Source: Streptomyces sp. NBC_00178
GTDB lineage: Bacteria; Actinomycetota; Actinomycetes; Streptomycetales; Streptomycetaceae
NCBI RefSeq assembly: GCF_036206005.1
Contig: NZ_CP108143.1
Location: 1,860,001-1,924,000, forward strand
DNA: 64,000 nt
Direction: 5' to 3'
The translations under genes were made by a program, and so were the position numbers. Below, in pieces: positions 7,780 through 16,403 of this stretch. Every line of letters begins with the position of its first letter. Positions within the stretch are counted from its first letter, which is position 1. The notes beneath the pieces are model-generated. The model was not told where the DNA came from. It worked only from the letters and a program-made list of their open reading frames with translations, and made no database searches.

Positions 7780-10293
7780 GTGATCCGTACCGACGCCCTG
7801 GACCTGCTGCCCGTCCGCACCGCCGTGCCCGCCCTGGAGCGGGCCCTCGACGAGCGCGGGGCCGCGGTGCTCTGCGCCCCGCCCGGGACCGGCAAGACGA
7901 CCCTCGTGCCCCTGGTGCTCGCCGGCCTGACCGGGGGCGGGCCCGCGCGCCGTGTGCTCGTCGCGGAACCGCGCCGGATCGCCGCCCGGGCGGCGGCGCG
8001 GCGGATGGCGTGGCTGCTCGGCGAGCAGCCCGGCGGCCGGGTCGGGTTCACCGTGCGCGGGGAGCGGGTGGTGGGGCCCGGGACCGTGGTGGAGGTCGTG
8101 ACCACGGGCGTGCTGCTCCAGCGCCTGCAGCGCGACCAGGAGCTCCCCGGCACCGATGTGGTGATCGTCGACGAGTGCCACGAACGCCACCTGGACGCGG
8201 ACACGGCCGCGGCCTTCCTCCTCGACGTACGCGAGACGATCCGGCCCGAGCTGCGGCTGGTCGCGGCGTCGGCGACCACGGACGCGCAGGGCTGGGCACG
8301 GCTGCTGGGCGACGCCCCGGTCGTCGAGGCCAGGGGCGTGTCCCACCCGGTGGAGGTGGTGTGGGCGCCGCCGGCCGCGCCGGTCCGGCCGCCGCACGGG
8401 ATGCGGGTCGACCCGGCCCTGCTGACGCATGTGGCCGGCGTGGTGCGCCGGGCCCTCGCCGAGCGGGAGGGCGACGTGCTGTGCTTCCTGCCCGGCGTCG
8501 GGGAGATCGGCCGCGTCGCGGGGATGCTCGCCGGGGCGGGGGCCGAGATCCTCCAGGTCCACGGCCGCGCGCCGGCGGCGGTGCAGGACGCCGTGCTCGC
8601 CGGGCCTTCGGGCGGCCGGCGGGTGGTGCTGGCCACCTCCGTCGCCGAGTCGTCCCTGACGGTGCCCGGTGTGCGGGTCGTCGTGGACTCGGGGCTGGCC
8701 AGGGAGCCGCGCACCGACCACGCGCGGGGGCTCGGCTCGCTGACGACCGTACGCGCGTCGCGGGCGGCCGGACGCCAGCGGGCGGGCCGCGCGGGACGTG
8801 AGGCGCCGGGCGCGGTGTACCGCTGCTGGGACGCCGCGGAGGACGGGAGGCTGGCCGCCTACCCCTCCCCCGAGATCAAGGTGGCCGACCTGGCGGCTTT
8901 CGCCCTCCAGGCCGCGTGCTGGGGCGACCCGGACGCCTCCGGGCTCGCGCTCCTGGACGCCCCGCCCGCCGGGGCGATGGGCGCGGCGCGCGAGGTGCTG
9001 GGTGCGGTCGGCGCGGTGGACGCCGCGGGACGGGCGACGGACCGGGGCGTGCGGATGTCCCGGCTCGGCCTGCATCCCCGGCTGGCCCGCGCGCTCCTGG
9101 ACGGTGCGCGGGAGGTGGGCGGGCGGCGCGCGGCGGAGGTCGTGGCCCTGCTGAGCGAGGAGCCGCCGCGCGAGTACGGCGACGACCTGGCGCACGCGTT
9201 GCGCACGGCACGGCGGGGCGGGGACGGCTACGCCGCGCGGTGGCGGCAGGAGGTGCGGCGGCTGTCGCGGTCCGCCGGCCACGGGGCGGAGCGCGGGGCT
9301 GACGGGGGCGCCGGTACGGACGACGCCGCGGTGGGTCTGGTCGCGGCCCTGGCGTTCCCGGAACGCGTGGCGCGCGCACGGGGCGAGGGCGCATTCCTGA
9401 TGGCGTCGGGAACGGGCGCCGGACTCGGGGACGGCTCACGGCTGCGCAGCGCCCCGTGGCTCGCCGTCGCGGTCGCCGACCGGCCGGCCCACGCGGCGTC
9501 CGCGCGGGTAAGGCTGGCGGCGGTGATCGACGAGGACACGGCCCGTCTCGCGGCCGGGCACCTGCGGTTCTCCGGCGAGGAGGTCCGCTGGACGGACGGC
9601 GACGTCGTGGCGCGGTCCGTGGAGCGCCTCGGCGCGGTCGAGCTGTCGGTGCGGCCCCTGCGCCGGCCCGCTCCGGAGCTGGTGCGCGGGGCGCTGCTGG
9701 AGGGACTGCGCCGGGAGGGGCCCGGGCTCCTGCGGTGGAGCAGGGACGGCGAACAGCTGCGGCTGCGGCTCGCGTTCCTGCACCGGGTGCTCGGCACACC
9801 CTGGCCCGACGTGTCCGACGAGGCGCTGTTCGAGCACGCCGGCGAGTGGCTGGAGCCGGAACTGTCACGGGCCGGGCGTCGCGCCGACCTGGGACGGATC
9901 GACGCGGGACAGGCGCTGCGCAGGCTCCTGCCGTGGTCGACCGGGGACGCCGCCCGGCTCGACGAACTCGCCCCGGAGCGGATCGAGGTGCCGAGCGGCT
10001 CCCGGATCCGCCTCGACTACGCCGGCGAGCAGCCCGTGCTCGCGGTGAAGCTCCAGGAGCTGTTCGGGCTGCGGGAGACGCCCCGGGTCGCCGGGGTGCC
10101 CCTGCTGGTCCACCTCCTGTCACCGGCCGGCCGGCCCGCGGCGGTGACGGCGGACCTGGCGTCGTTCTGGCGGGAGGGGTACCGGAGCGTGCGGGCGGAG
10201 CTGCGGGGCCGCTATCCGAAGCACCCGTGGCCGGAGGACCCGACGACGACGGAGGCGACCCGCTTCACGTCGGCGCGGCTGCGCCGGGAGTAG
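7780..10293 (+). CDS. hrpB: ATP-dependent RNA helicase HrpB
   Basis: An 837-residue DExH-box helicase of the HrpB group, the normal length. Walker A is APPGTGKT (residues 33-40), motif II is DECH (131-134), motif III is SATT (164-167), and the motif VI region contains the arginine-rich QRAGRAGR. After the helicase core come the HA2-like region and the HrpB-specific C-terminal domain with its typical ending (GRYPKHPWPEDP near the C-terminus). HrpB is a widely distributed DExH helicase with a poorly understood cellular role, distinct from HrpA, which rescues stalled ribosomes. Translation starts at a GTG at 7780. The gene is probably expressed with the upstream methyltransferase gene, 45 bases away. 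Confidence 0.95.
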   Translation: MIRTDALDLLPVRTAVPALERALDERGAAVLCAPPGTGKTTLVPLVLAGLTGGGPARRVLVAEPRRIAARAAARRMAWLLGEQPGGRVGFTVRGERVVGPGTVVEVVTTGVLLQRLQRDQELPGTDVVIVDECHERHLDADTAAAFLLDVRETIRPELRLVAASATTDAQGWARLLGDAPVVEARGVSHPVEVVWAPPAAPVRPPHGMRVDPALLTHVAGVVRRALAEREGDVLCFLPGVGEIGRVAGMLAGAGAEILQVHGRAPAAVQDAVLAGPSGGRRVVLATSVAESSLTVPGVRVVVDSGLAREPRTDHARGLGSLTTVRASRAAGRQRAGRAGREAPGAVYRCWDAAEDGRLAAYPSPEIKVADLAAFALQAACWGDPDASGLALLDAPPAGAMGAAREVLGAVGAVDAAGRATDRGVRMSRLGLHPRLARALLDGAREVGGRRAAEVVALLSEEPPREYGDDLAHALRTARRGGDGYAARWRQEVRRLSRSAGHGAERGADGGAGTDDAAVGLVAALAFPERVARARGEGAFLMASGTGAGLGDGSRLRSAPWLAVAVADRPAHAASARVRLAAVIDEDTARLAAGHLRFSGEEVRWTDGDVVARSVERLGAVELSVRPLRRPAPELVRGALLEGLRREGPGLLRWSRDGEQLRLRLAFLHRVLGTPWPDVSDEALFEHAGEWLEPELSRAGRRADLGRIDAGQALRRLLPWSTGDAARLDELAPERIEVPSGSRIRLDYAGEQPVLAVKLQELFGLRETPRVAGVPLLVHLLSPAGRPAAVTADLASFWREGYRSVRAELRGRYPKHPWPEDPTTTEATRFTSARLRRE

Positions 10294-10698
10294 ACGTACG
10301 GGGCCGCGCGCGCCGTGGGGCTCCGGCGGTCCGGTCTTCCGCACCGCCTCGGGCATCCGGGGGCGGGCGACGGTCCCGGGGCCTGAACTCGGGTGCACGG
10401 TCCGGGGGTCGGCCCTTCCGGTACACCTTGGGGACGCACGGGTGCGCACGCGGACGCGCGGGTGCACAGGCGAACCGGCGGGCCGGCGGTGAAGCCGTCG
10501 GGCTCGCGGTGAAGCCGTCGGCGGCGCGTCGCCGGACCGGGCCGATGCCCGCCCGGCGACCGTGCCGTCGGACCGGAAGAGCCCGGAGTGCGGCCTGAGC
10601 GGATGTTCGGGCGCGGGGACATCGCACCCCCGGGCCCGCACCGGGCGACGGTTGATGGGCGCCCTGCCGCGGGGCCGGGCGCCCGGTGTCCTCGCGGG
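10294..10698. other. convergent intergenic region with a short direct repeat
   Basis: The 405 bases between the hrpB stop and the transglycosylase stop show no believable coding frame. They contain a perfect 16-base direct repeat (gcggtgaagccgtcgg at 10486-10501 and 10506-10521, period 20) and several GC-rich inverted segments that could terminate both converging genes. Confidence 0.5.
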
Positions 10699-12387
10699 TC
10701 AGGCCTCGGGGGCGGCCTCGACCTTCAGCTCGATGACCAGCACGACGCCGTTCGCCGTGGTGAGCCGCAGCTTGTAGGTGCCCGCGGCGTCGTCGGCGTA
10801 GATCTCCGGGAGTTCCAGGAGCCCGTCGGCGCCGGTGGTCAGGTCCAGGGTGCGCACGGCCTTGCCGTCCGCGTCCTTGAAGTGCGGGCCCTTGTCGTTC
10901 TCCGCGGGCGTCTCCGCGTCGGTGATCATCGTGGCGGTGACGGCGGTGTCCGCGAGCCCCTGACCCCGGTAGGTCGCCCGCACCTGGACCCGGTCGGCGA
11001 ACGCGGCGCCGGGGGCTGCCGTGAGCACCTTGTCGTCGGTCCGCGCGAGGGCGTCCGCCTGTCGCGCGGCGACGCTCGCCGCGTACGTGAGGGTGCGCGG
11101 CTTGACGGTGCCGGCGACGGCCGTCACCTTGAACTCGCCGGTCTTCTCACCCGCCGTCAGGATCGGGGCGGTGACGGTGCCGTCGCTTCTGGTGCTCGCC
11201 GTGACCATGGTCCTGCCGCCGGCGAAGCGGGCGTCGGTGTCACCGACGACGGTGAACGTGACCTTCGCACCGGCCAGCGGGGCGCCGAGGGTGTTCCTCG
11301 CCCGGACCTTGACGCGCTGGGCGAACGCGTCGCCGGCGGTGGCCTTGAGCGGTGCGGTGCCCGCGTTCTCCAGGCTGCCGAGGGTCGCCGGCGCGGGCGG
11401 GGTCGTCGGCGGGGTGGTCGGCGGCTTCGTGGGAGGGGGCGGCGTGGGGTCGGTGACCGGGGGCTTGCCGCCGCCCTGCGCCGGCGGCTTCGGGCCGCTG
11501 CTCGGCGGAGGTGTGCTGCCGCCGCCGCCCTGCCCGGACGGGGACGTGACCGGCGGGGTCGTGGTGCTGCCGCTCGTGCCCACCGGGAGGACGCCGGTGC
11601 CGTCGGGGACCTCGTGGGTGCCGCGGTTGTAGAAGTCGAACCAGGACCGCACCGTGCGCAGGTACTCCTGCGAGTGGTTGTAGCTCAGCACCGCCCGGTC
11701 GAGGTCCTGGGCGAGCGACAGGTCGCGGGTGCCGGCGCAGAGGTAGCGCCCGGCGGCCAGCGCCGCGTCGTAGATGTTGTTGGGGTCCTTGCGGCCGTCG
11801 CCGTTGCCGTCCTGGCCCCAGGTCTCCCAGGTGGACGGGATGAACTGCATCGGGCCGACCGCGCGGTCGTGGGTCGAGTCCCCGTCGTACGCGCCGCCGT
11901 CGGTGTCCTTGATCAGTGCGAAGCCCTGGCCGTTGAGGGCCGGGCCGAGGATCGGGGAGAGGGTCGTACCGTTCGCGTCGACCTTGCCGCCCCGTGCCTG
12001 TCCCGACTCGACCTTCCCGATGGCCGCGAGGAGCTGCCAGGGGAGCCGGCACGCGGCGTCGGTGCCCGCGAGACCCTGCTCGGCCTTCTTGTAGGCCGCC
12101 AGGATCGAGGCGGGTATCCCGGATTCGGCACTGCCGGTCACCGGAAGGTTCGACGAAGCGCCGGGCCTGTCCGGAGTGACGAGCGGCGGAAGGTCCGTGT
12201 GGTACGGGGAGTTGCCGGTGGCCGCGCTGTCCCCGGCGGGTGCCGCACCGGCCGCCGCCTGGTCGCCGGCGGTGCCGGGATGCGGTGCCGCGGGTGCCTG
12301 TGAAGCCGACAGGGCTGCCACGGCTGCCGCCGCCACCGCGGTGGTGGTGGCCCCCCTGCGCAGTCTGCGGCCGAATTGCGCTGCCAT
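10699..12387 (-). CDS. secreted lytic transglycosylase with Ig-like/adhesion-type C-terminal modules
   Basis: A 562-residue exported protein. It has an N-terminal signal peptide (RRLRRG, then a hydrophobic alanine-rich core to about residue 33). A lytic-transglycosylase-like domain follows (about residues 85-240) with LPWQLLAAIGKVESGQ, in which the glutamate of VES is the predicted catalytic acid, and AVGPMQFIPSTWETWG. A long proline/glycine/threonine linker (about 255-330) comes next. Two beta-rich Ig-like repeats (about 335-430 and 440-560) carry the recurring pattern AFAxRVxVRA. The enzyme would cleave peptidoglycan glycan strands outside the cell, with the C-terminal modules probably acting in wall or surface attachment. 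It is transcribed away from DUF4184, and its leader may contain a c-di-AMP riboswitch (see 12395-12520). Confidence 0.9.
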   Translation of the reverse strand: MAAQFGRRLRRGATTTAVAAAAVAALSASQAPAAPHPGTAGDQAAAGAAPAGDSAATGNSPYHTDLPPLVTPDRPGASSNLPVTGSAESGIPASILAAYKKAEQGLAGTDAACRLPWQLLAAIGKVESGQARGGKVDANGTTLSPILGPALNGQGFALIKDTDGGAYDGDSTHDRAVGPMQFIPSTWETWGQDGNGDGRKDPNNIYDAALAAGRYLCAGTRDLSLAQDLDRAVLSYNHSQEYLRTVRSWFDFYNRGTHEVPDGTGVLPVGTSGSTTTPPVTSPSGQGGGGSTPPPSSGPKPPAQGGGKPPVTDPTPPPPTKPPTTPPTTPPAPATLGSLENAGTAPLKATAGDAFAQRVKVRARNTLGAPLAGAKVTFTVVGDTDARFAGGRTMVTASTRSDGTVTAPILTAGEKTGEFKVTAVAGTVKPRTLTYAASVAARQADALARTDDKVLTAAPGAAFADRVQVRATYRGQGLADTAVTATMITDAETPAENDKGPHFKDADGKAVRTLDLTTGADGLLELPEIYADDAAGTYKLRLTTANGVVLVIELKVEAAPEA

Positions 12388-12394
12388 AGGTGTC

Positions 12395-12520
12395 GGTCCC
12401 TCCCCGTCGACGGCTGCCCGCGCTCCCCAGCGCGAGGACTCAGGCGACCCTACGACAACTCCCGGCGCCCGGACACCGGCCCCCGCCCGGTTCTCACTGT
12501 TTCTTCAGCTTCGCGTCGCC
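12395..12520 (-). promoter_or_regulatory. possible ydaO-type (c-di-AMP) riboswitch leader
   Basis: The minus-strand leader just before the transglycosylase start contains GGGTCGCCTGAGTCC followed by GGGAGCGCGGGCAGCCG and GACGGGGAGGGACC. The order resembles conserved blocks of ydaO riboswitches, which in actinobacteria often precede wall-hydrolase genes. Several conserved positions differ and no full secondary structure was computed, so this is a candidate only. Confidence 0.35.
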
Positions 12521-12575
12521 AAGTCGTCGCCTGGCGCCGGGGGGATGACGCGGGCTCACCCGCATACTTGCCGCC

Positions 12576-13451
12576 ATGCCGTTCACACTCAGCCATGCCG
12601 CCGCGGTTCTCCCGGGCGTCCGCCGGTCCGGGAGGGCCCGTGGCCCGCTGGTCGCCTCCGCACTCGTCGCGGGCTCGTTCGCACCGGACGTGACCTACTA
12701 CGCGGACAGCGTCGTCCCCGGGGCGATGGAGTTCGGTGAGGTGACACACGCGGCGTGGGGGGTGTTCGGCGTCGACGTCCTCATCACCGGCGCCCTGGTC
12801 GCCCTGTGGCTGCTGGTGCGTGAACCGCTTCTCGCCCTGCTGCCCGGGGCGGCGCAGGGCCGCGTCCACGGCTTCGTGCGGGGGCGGCGGTGGGAGCCGG
12901 GCGCCCCGCTCCTGCCCCTGGCGGTGTGGTTCGCCGTGTCCGCCGTCATCGGCTCGGGCACCCACGTCGTGTGGGACGCCTTCACCCATCACGACCGGTG
13001 GGGAACGGAACTGATCCCCGTCCTCGGCCGGAGCGTCGGCGGCTTCCCCGTGTTCCAGATCGTCCAGTACGGCAGTTCGGCGCTCGCCGCGGCGGCTCTC
13101 GCTTTCTTCGTGTCCACGGGACTGCGGGCCGCCGGACCCGCGCCCCGCCCGGAGTCGGTGCCCGTCCTCAGCGGGACCGAACGCCTGGGAGCCTGCTCGT
13201 TCCTCGCGCTGTGCGTCCTGCTGGGAACCGCCCACCGGTGCGCCCGCTGGTTCGCCTGGTCCGGGCGGATCGACACCCCCCTGGACATCATTCCGACGGC
13301 CTGCTTCGGGGCCGGGGCGGGCCTCGCGGCCGGTCTGGTCCTCTACGGGGCGTGGATGCGGCTGCGGAGGGGGCAGGCAGGTCCTGGCCGGCCGGAGGGG
13401 CCCGGTGCGGAGACCGCACGGACCTCTCCGGCCGGCCGGGACGCCGGCTGA
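12576..13451 (+). CDS. DUF4184 family membrane protein
   Basis: A 291-residue integral membrane protein beginning MPFTLSHAA, the hallmark N-terminus of DUF4184. About seven hydrophobic segments follow. Conserved polar residues sit at membrane borders, notably SHAA near the start, FAPDVTYY and GTHVVWDAFTHHDRWG (about residues 128-143); histidines and aspartates at equivalent positions in metal-dependent membrane hydrolases suggest, but do not prove, a metal site. No function is known for the family. The start ATG is fixed by the conserved N-terminus. The stop is only four bases from the polA stop on the opposite strand, leaving no room for a conventional terminator between the two. Confidence 0.88.
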   Translation: MPFTLSHAAAVLPGVRRSGRARGPLVASALVAGSFAPDVTYYADSVVPGAMEFGEVTHAAWGVFGVDVLITGALVALWLLVREPLLALLPGAAQGRVHGFVRGRRWEPGAPLLPLAVWFAVSAVIGSGTHVVWDAFTHHDRWGTELIPVLGRSVGGFPVFQIVQYGSSALAAAALAFFVSTGLRAAGPAPRPESVPVLSGTERLGACSFLALCVLLGTAHRCARWFAWSGRIDTPLDIIPTACFGAGAGLAAGLVLYGAWMRLRRGQAGPGRPEGPGAETARTSPAGRDAG

Positions 13452-13455
13452 GACG

Positions 13456-16167
13456 TCAGTGCGCGGCGGTCTCCCAGTCCGTGCCGACGCCGACCGACAC
13501 GTCCAGCGGCGCACGGAGTTCGACCGCCGTGGACATCTCACGGCGCAGGATCTCCTCGACCTGCTCGCGCTCACCCTTCGCGATCTCCAGGACGATCTCG
13601 TCGTGGACCTGGAGCAGCATCCGCGACGTCAGCCCCGCCTGGGTCAGCGCCTGGTCCACGTTGAGCATCGCGACCTTCACGATGTCGGCCGCCGTGCCCT
13701 GGATGGGTGCGTTGAGCGCCATCCGCTCGGCCGTCTCGCGCCGCTGCCGGTTGTCGCTGTTGAGGTCCGGGAGATACCGGCGGCGGCCGAAGACCGTCTC
13801 GGTGTAGCCGGTCGACCTGGCCTCCTCGACGACCCGGCGGAGGTAGTCGCGCACCCCGCCGAACCGCTGGAAGTACGTGTCCATGAGCCCGCGCGCCTCG
13901 CCGGCCTCGATGTTCAGCTGCTGGGAGAGGCCGAACGCGGAGAGCCCGTAGGCCAGCCCGTACGACATCGCCTTGATCTTGCGGCGCATCTCGGCGTCGA
14001 CGGCCGTCTTCTCCACGCCGAACACCTGCGAGGCGACCGTCGTGTGCAGGTCCTCGCCCGAGTTGAACGCCTCGATCAGCCCGGCGTCCTCGGAGAGGTG
14101 GGCCATGACCCGGAGTTCGATCTGGCTGTAGTCGGCCGTCATCAGCGTCTCGAAGCCCTCGCCGACGACGAAGCCCCGGCGGATCGCCCGGCCCTCGTCC
14201 GTCCGCACCGGGATGTTCTGCAGATTGGGGTCGGTCGAGGAGAGCCGGCCGGTCGCCGCGACCGTCTGGTTGAACGTGGTGTGGATACGGCCGTCGGCGC
14301 CGATCGTCTTGATCAGGCCCTCGACCGTGACCCGGAGCTTCGCCTGCTCCCGGTGGCGCAGCATGAGGACCGGCAGCTCGTGCTCGGTCTGCGCGGCCAG
14401 CCAGGCGAGCGCGTCGGCGTCGGTCGTGTACCCCGTCTTCGTCTTCTTCGTCTTCGGCAGGGCCAGTTCACCGAAGAGGACTTCCTGGAGCTGCTTGGGC
14501 GAGCCGAGGTTGAACTCCCGGCCCACCGAGGCGTGCGCCTCCTTCACCGCCTGCTGCACCGCACCGGCGAACTGCTGCTCCATGCCCTCCAGATGGGCGC
14601 GGTCCGCGGCGATGCCGTGCCGCTCGAGACGGGCCAGCATGATCGACGTGGGCAGTTCCATGTCGTGCAGCAGCTCGGTGGCCCCGACCTCCCGCAGCCG
14701 GGTGGTGAAGGCATCGCCGAGGTCCAGCACGGCCCGTGCCTGCGCCATCAGGGCGTCGGCCTCGGCGCGGTCGTCCGCCCCGAAGGCGAGCTGCCCGTCG
14801 GCCGAAGCGGCCGGCGCCAGCTCACGGCCGAGGTACTCGACGGTCAGCGCGTCCAGGGCGAAGGAACGACGGCCCGGCTTGACGAGGTAGGCGGCGAGCG
14901 CGGTGTCCATCGTGATGCCGTCCAGCCGCCAGCCCTGCTCGGGGAAGACCCGCAGGGCGTTCTTGGCGTTGTGCATGACCTTCGGCCGCCGCGGGTCGGC
15001 GACCCAGGCGGCGAACGCCTGCTCGTCGGCCTCCACGAGGGTGGCCGGGTCCAGCCAGGCCGCCGACCCGTCGGCGGCGGCGAGCGCGATCTCCGTGACC
15101 GTGCCGACACCCAGCGACCAGGTGTCCACCGTCATCACACCGAGGGGCTGCCCGCCGTGGGCCTCCAGCCACGGAGCGACCTCACCGGGACCCAGCACCG
15201 CACCGTCCAGGTCGATGCCGGCGGCCGGCTCCGGCGGCGCCGCCTCCTCCGCACCGGGGTCGACGGCCAGGAGCCGCTCACGCAGGCTCGGGTTGCGGAT
15301 CTCCAGGACGTCCAGCACACCGGTGACCGCCGTGCGGTCGTACGGGGCGCGCTCCAGCTCGGCGGGGACCTTCGGCAGCTCCACGTCGCGGACCATCTCG
15401 GTCAGCACACGGTTCATCTTCACCGCGTCCAGGTGGTCGCGGAAGTTCTGGCCGGCCTTGCCCTTGACCTCGTCGGCCCGCTCGACCAGCTCCGCGAACG
15501 AACCGAACTGGTTGATCCACTTCGCCGCCGTCTTCTCACCCACACCCGGAATGCCCGGAAGGTTGTCCGAGGGGTCACCGCGCAGCGCCGCGAAGTCCGG
15601 GTACTGGGCGGGCGTCAGGCCGTACTTCTCCTCGACCTTCTCCGGGGTGAAACGCGTCAGCTCGGAGACGCCCTTCGTCGGGTACAGCACGGTCACGTTG
15701 TCCGTGATCAGCTGGAAGGAGTCCCGGTCCCCCGTGACGATCAGGACCTCGAAGCCCGCCGCCTCGGCCTGCGTGGCCAGCGTCGCGATGACGTCGTCCG
15801 CCTCGAAGCCGTCCACCGCGAACCGGTCCGCGCGCATCGCGTCCAGCAGCTCGCCGATCAGCTCGACCTGCCCCTTGAACTCGTCCGGGGTCTTGGAACG
15901 GTTCGCCTTGTACTCGGGGAACTCCTGCGCACGCCAGGTCTTGCGGGACACGTCGAACGCCACCGCGAAGTGCGTGGGCGCCTCGTCGCGCAGCGTGTTC
16001 GCCAGCATCGACATGAAGCCGTACACGGCATTCGTCGGCTGCCCCGTCGCCGTCGTGAAATTCTCCGCGGGCAGGGCGAAGAACGCCCGGTACGCCAGGG
16101 AGTGCCCGTCCATGAGGAGCAGGCGCGGTCGGTTGTCTGCCGTCTTCTTCGATGCCGTCTCAGCCAC
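13456..16167 (-). CDS. polA: DNA polymerase I
   Basis: A 903-residue family A polymerase for Okazaki-fragment processing and repair synthesis. The 5'-3' exonuclease (FEN-like) domain occupies about residues 15-305 (LLLMDGHSLAYRAFFAL, then DPSDNLPGIPGVGEKTAAKW). A degenerate 3'-5' exonuclease-like domain follows to about 500. The polymerase domain carries motif A TADYSQIELRVMAHL, motif B RRKIKAMSYGLAYGLSAFGL and motif C LLQVHDEIVLE. The Exo I motif is missing: the corresponding strand reads GVMTVDTWSLG rather than FDTET, so proofreading is predicted to be absent, as in other actinobacterial PolA. I chose the GTG at 16167 (MAETASKKTADN) because upstream frame extension is low-complexity and exceeds the family length. 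Confidence 0.97.
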   Translation of the reverse strand: MAETASKKTADNRPRLLLMDGHSLAYRAFFALPAENFTTATGQPTNAVYGFMSMLANTLRDEAPTHFAVAFDVSRKTWRAQEFPEYKANRSKTPDEFKGQVELIGELLDAMRADRFAVDGFEADDVIATLATQAEAAGFEVLIVTGDRDSFQLITDNVTVLYPTKGVSELTRFTPEKVEEKYGLTPAQYPDFAALRGDPSDNLPGIPGVGEKTAAKWINQFGSFAELVERADEVKGKAGQNFRDHLDAVKMNRVLTEMVRDVELPKVPAELERAPYDRTAVTGVLDVLEIRNPSLRERLLAVDPGAEEAAPPEPAAGIDLDGAVLGPGEVAPWLEAHGGQPLGVMTVDTWSLGVGTVTEIALAAADGSAAWLDPATLVEADEQAFAAWVADPRRPKVMHNAKNALRVFPEQGWRLDGITMDTALAAYLVKPGRRSFALDALTVEYLGRELAPAASADGQLAFGADDRAEADALMAQARAVLDLGDAFTTRLREVGATELLHDMELPTSIMLARLERHGIAADRAHLEGMEQQFAGAVQQAVKEAHASVGREFNLGSPKQLQEVLFGELALPKTKKTKTGYTTDADALAWLAAQTEHELPVLMLRHREQAKLRVTVEGLIKTIGADGRIHTTFNQTVAATGRLSSTDPNLQNIPVRTDEGRAIRRGFVVGEGFETLMTADYSQIELRVMAHLSEDAGLIEAFNSGEDLHTTVASQVFGVEKTAVDAEMRRKIKAMSYGLAYGLSAFGLSQQLNIEAGEARGLMDTYFQRFGGVRDYLRRVVEEARSTGYTETVFGRRRYLPDLNSDNRQRRETAERMALNAPIQGTAADIVKVAMLNVDQALTQAGLTSRMLLQVHDEIVLEIAKGEREQVEEILRREMSTAVELRAPLDVSVGVGTDWETAAH

Positions 16168-16403
16168 GCCCCCGATCCTGCCACGTACCACCGACAATCC
16201 GGACCGGCCGCCGCTCGTCCCCCGCTCGGGCGCCGCTCGGCCCCGCCCTCGCACGCACCCGCCGGACCCGCCGGCCGGCCCCCTTCCCGCCGGACGCCCC
16301 GGCCCCCGCCCATGACAGGATCGACGAACAGTGGAAGCGCGGGAGGACGTGCCGGGACACACCTGGGCGAACCAGCTCCCGCAAGCGCTCGAAGGGGAGC
16401 ACC

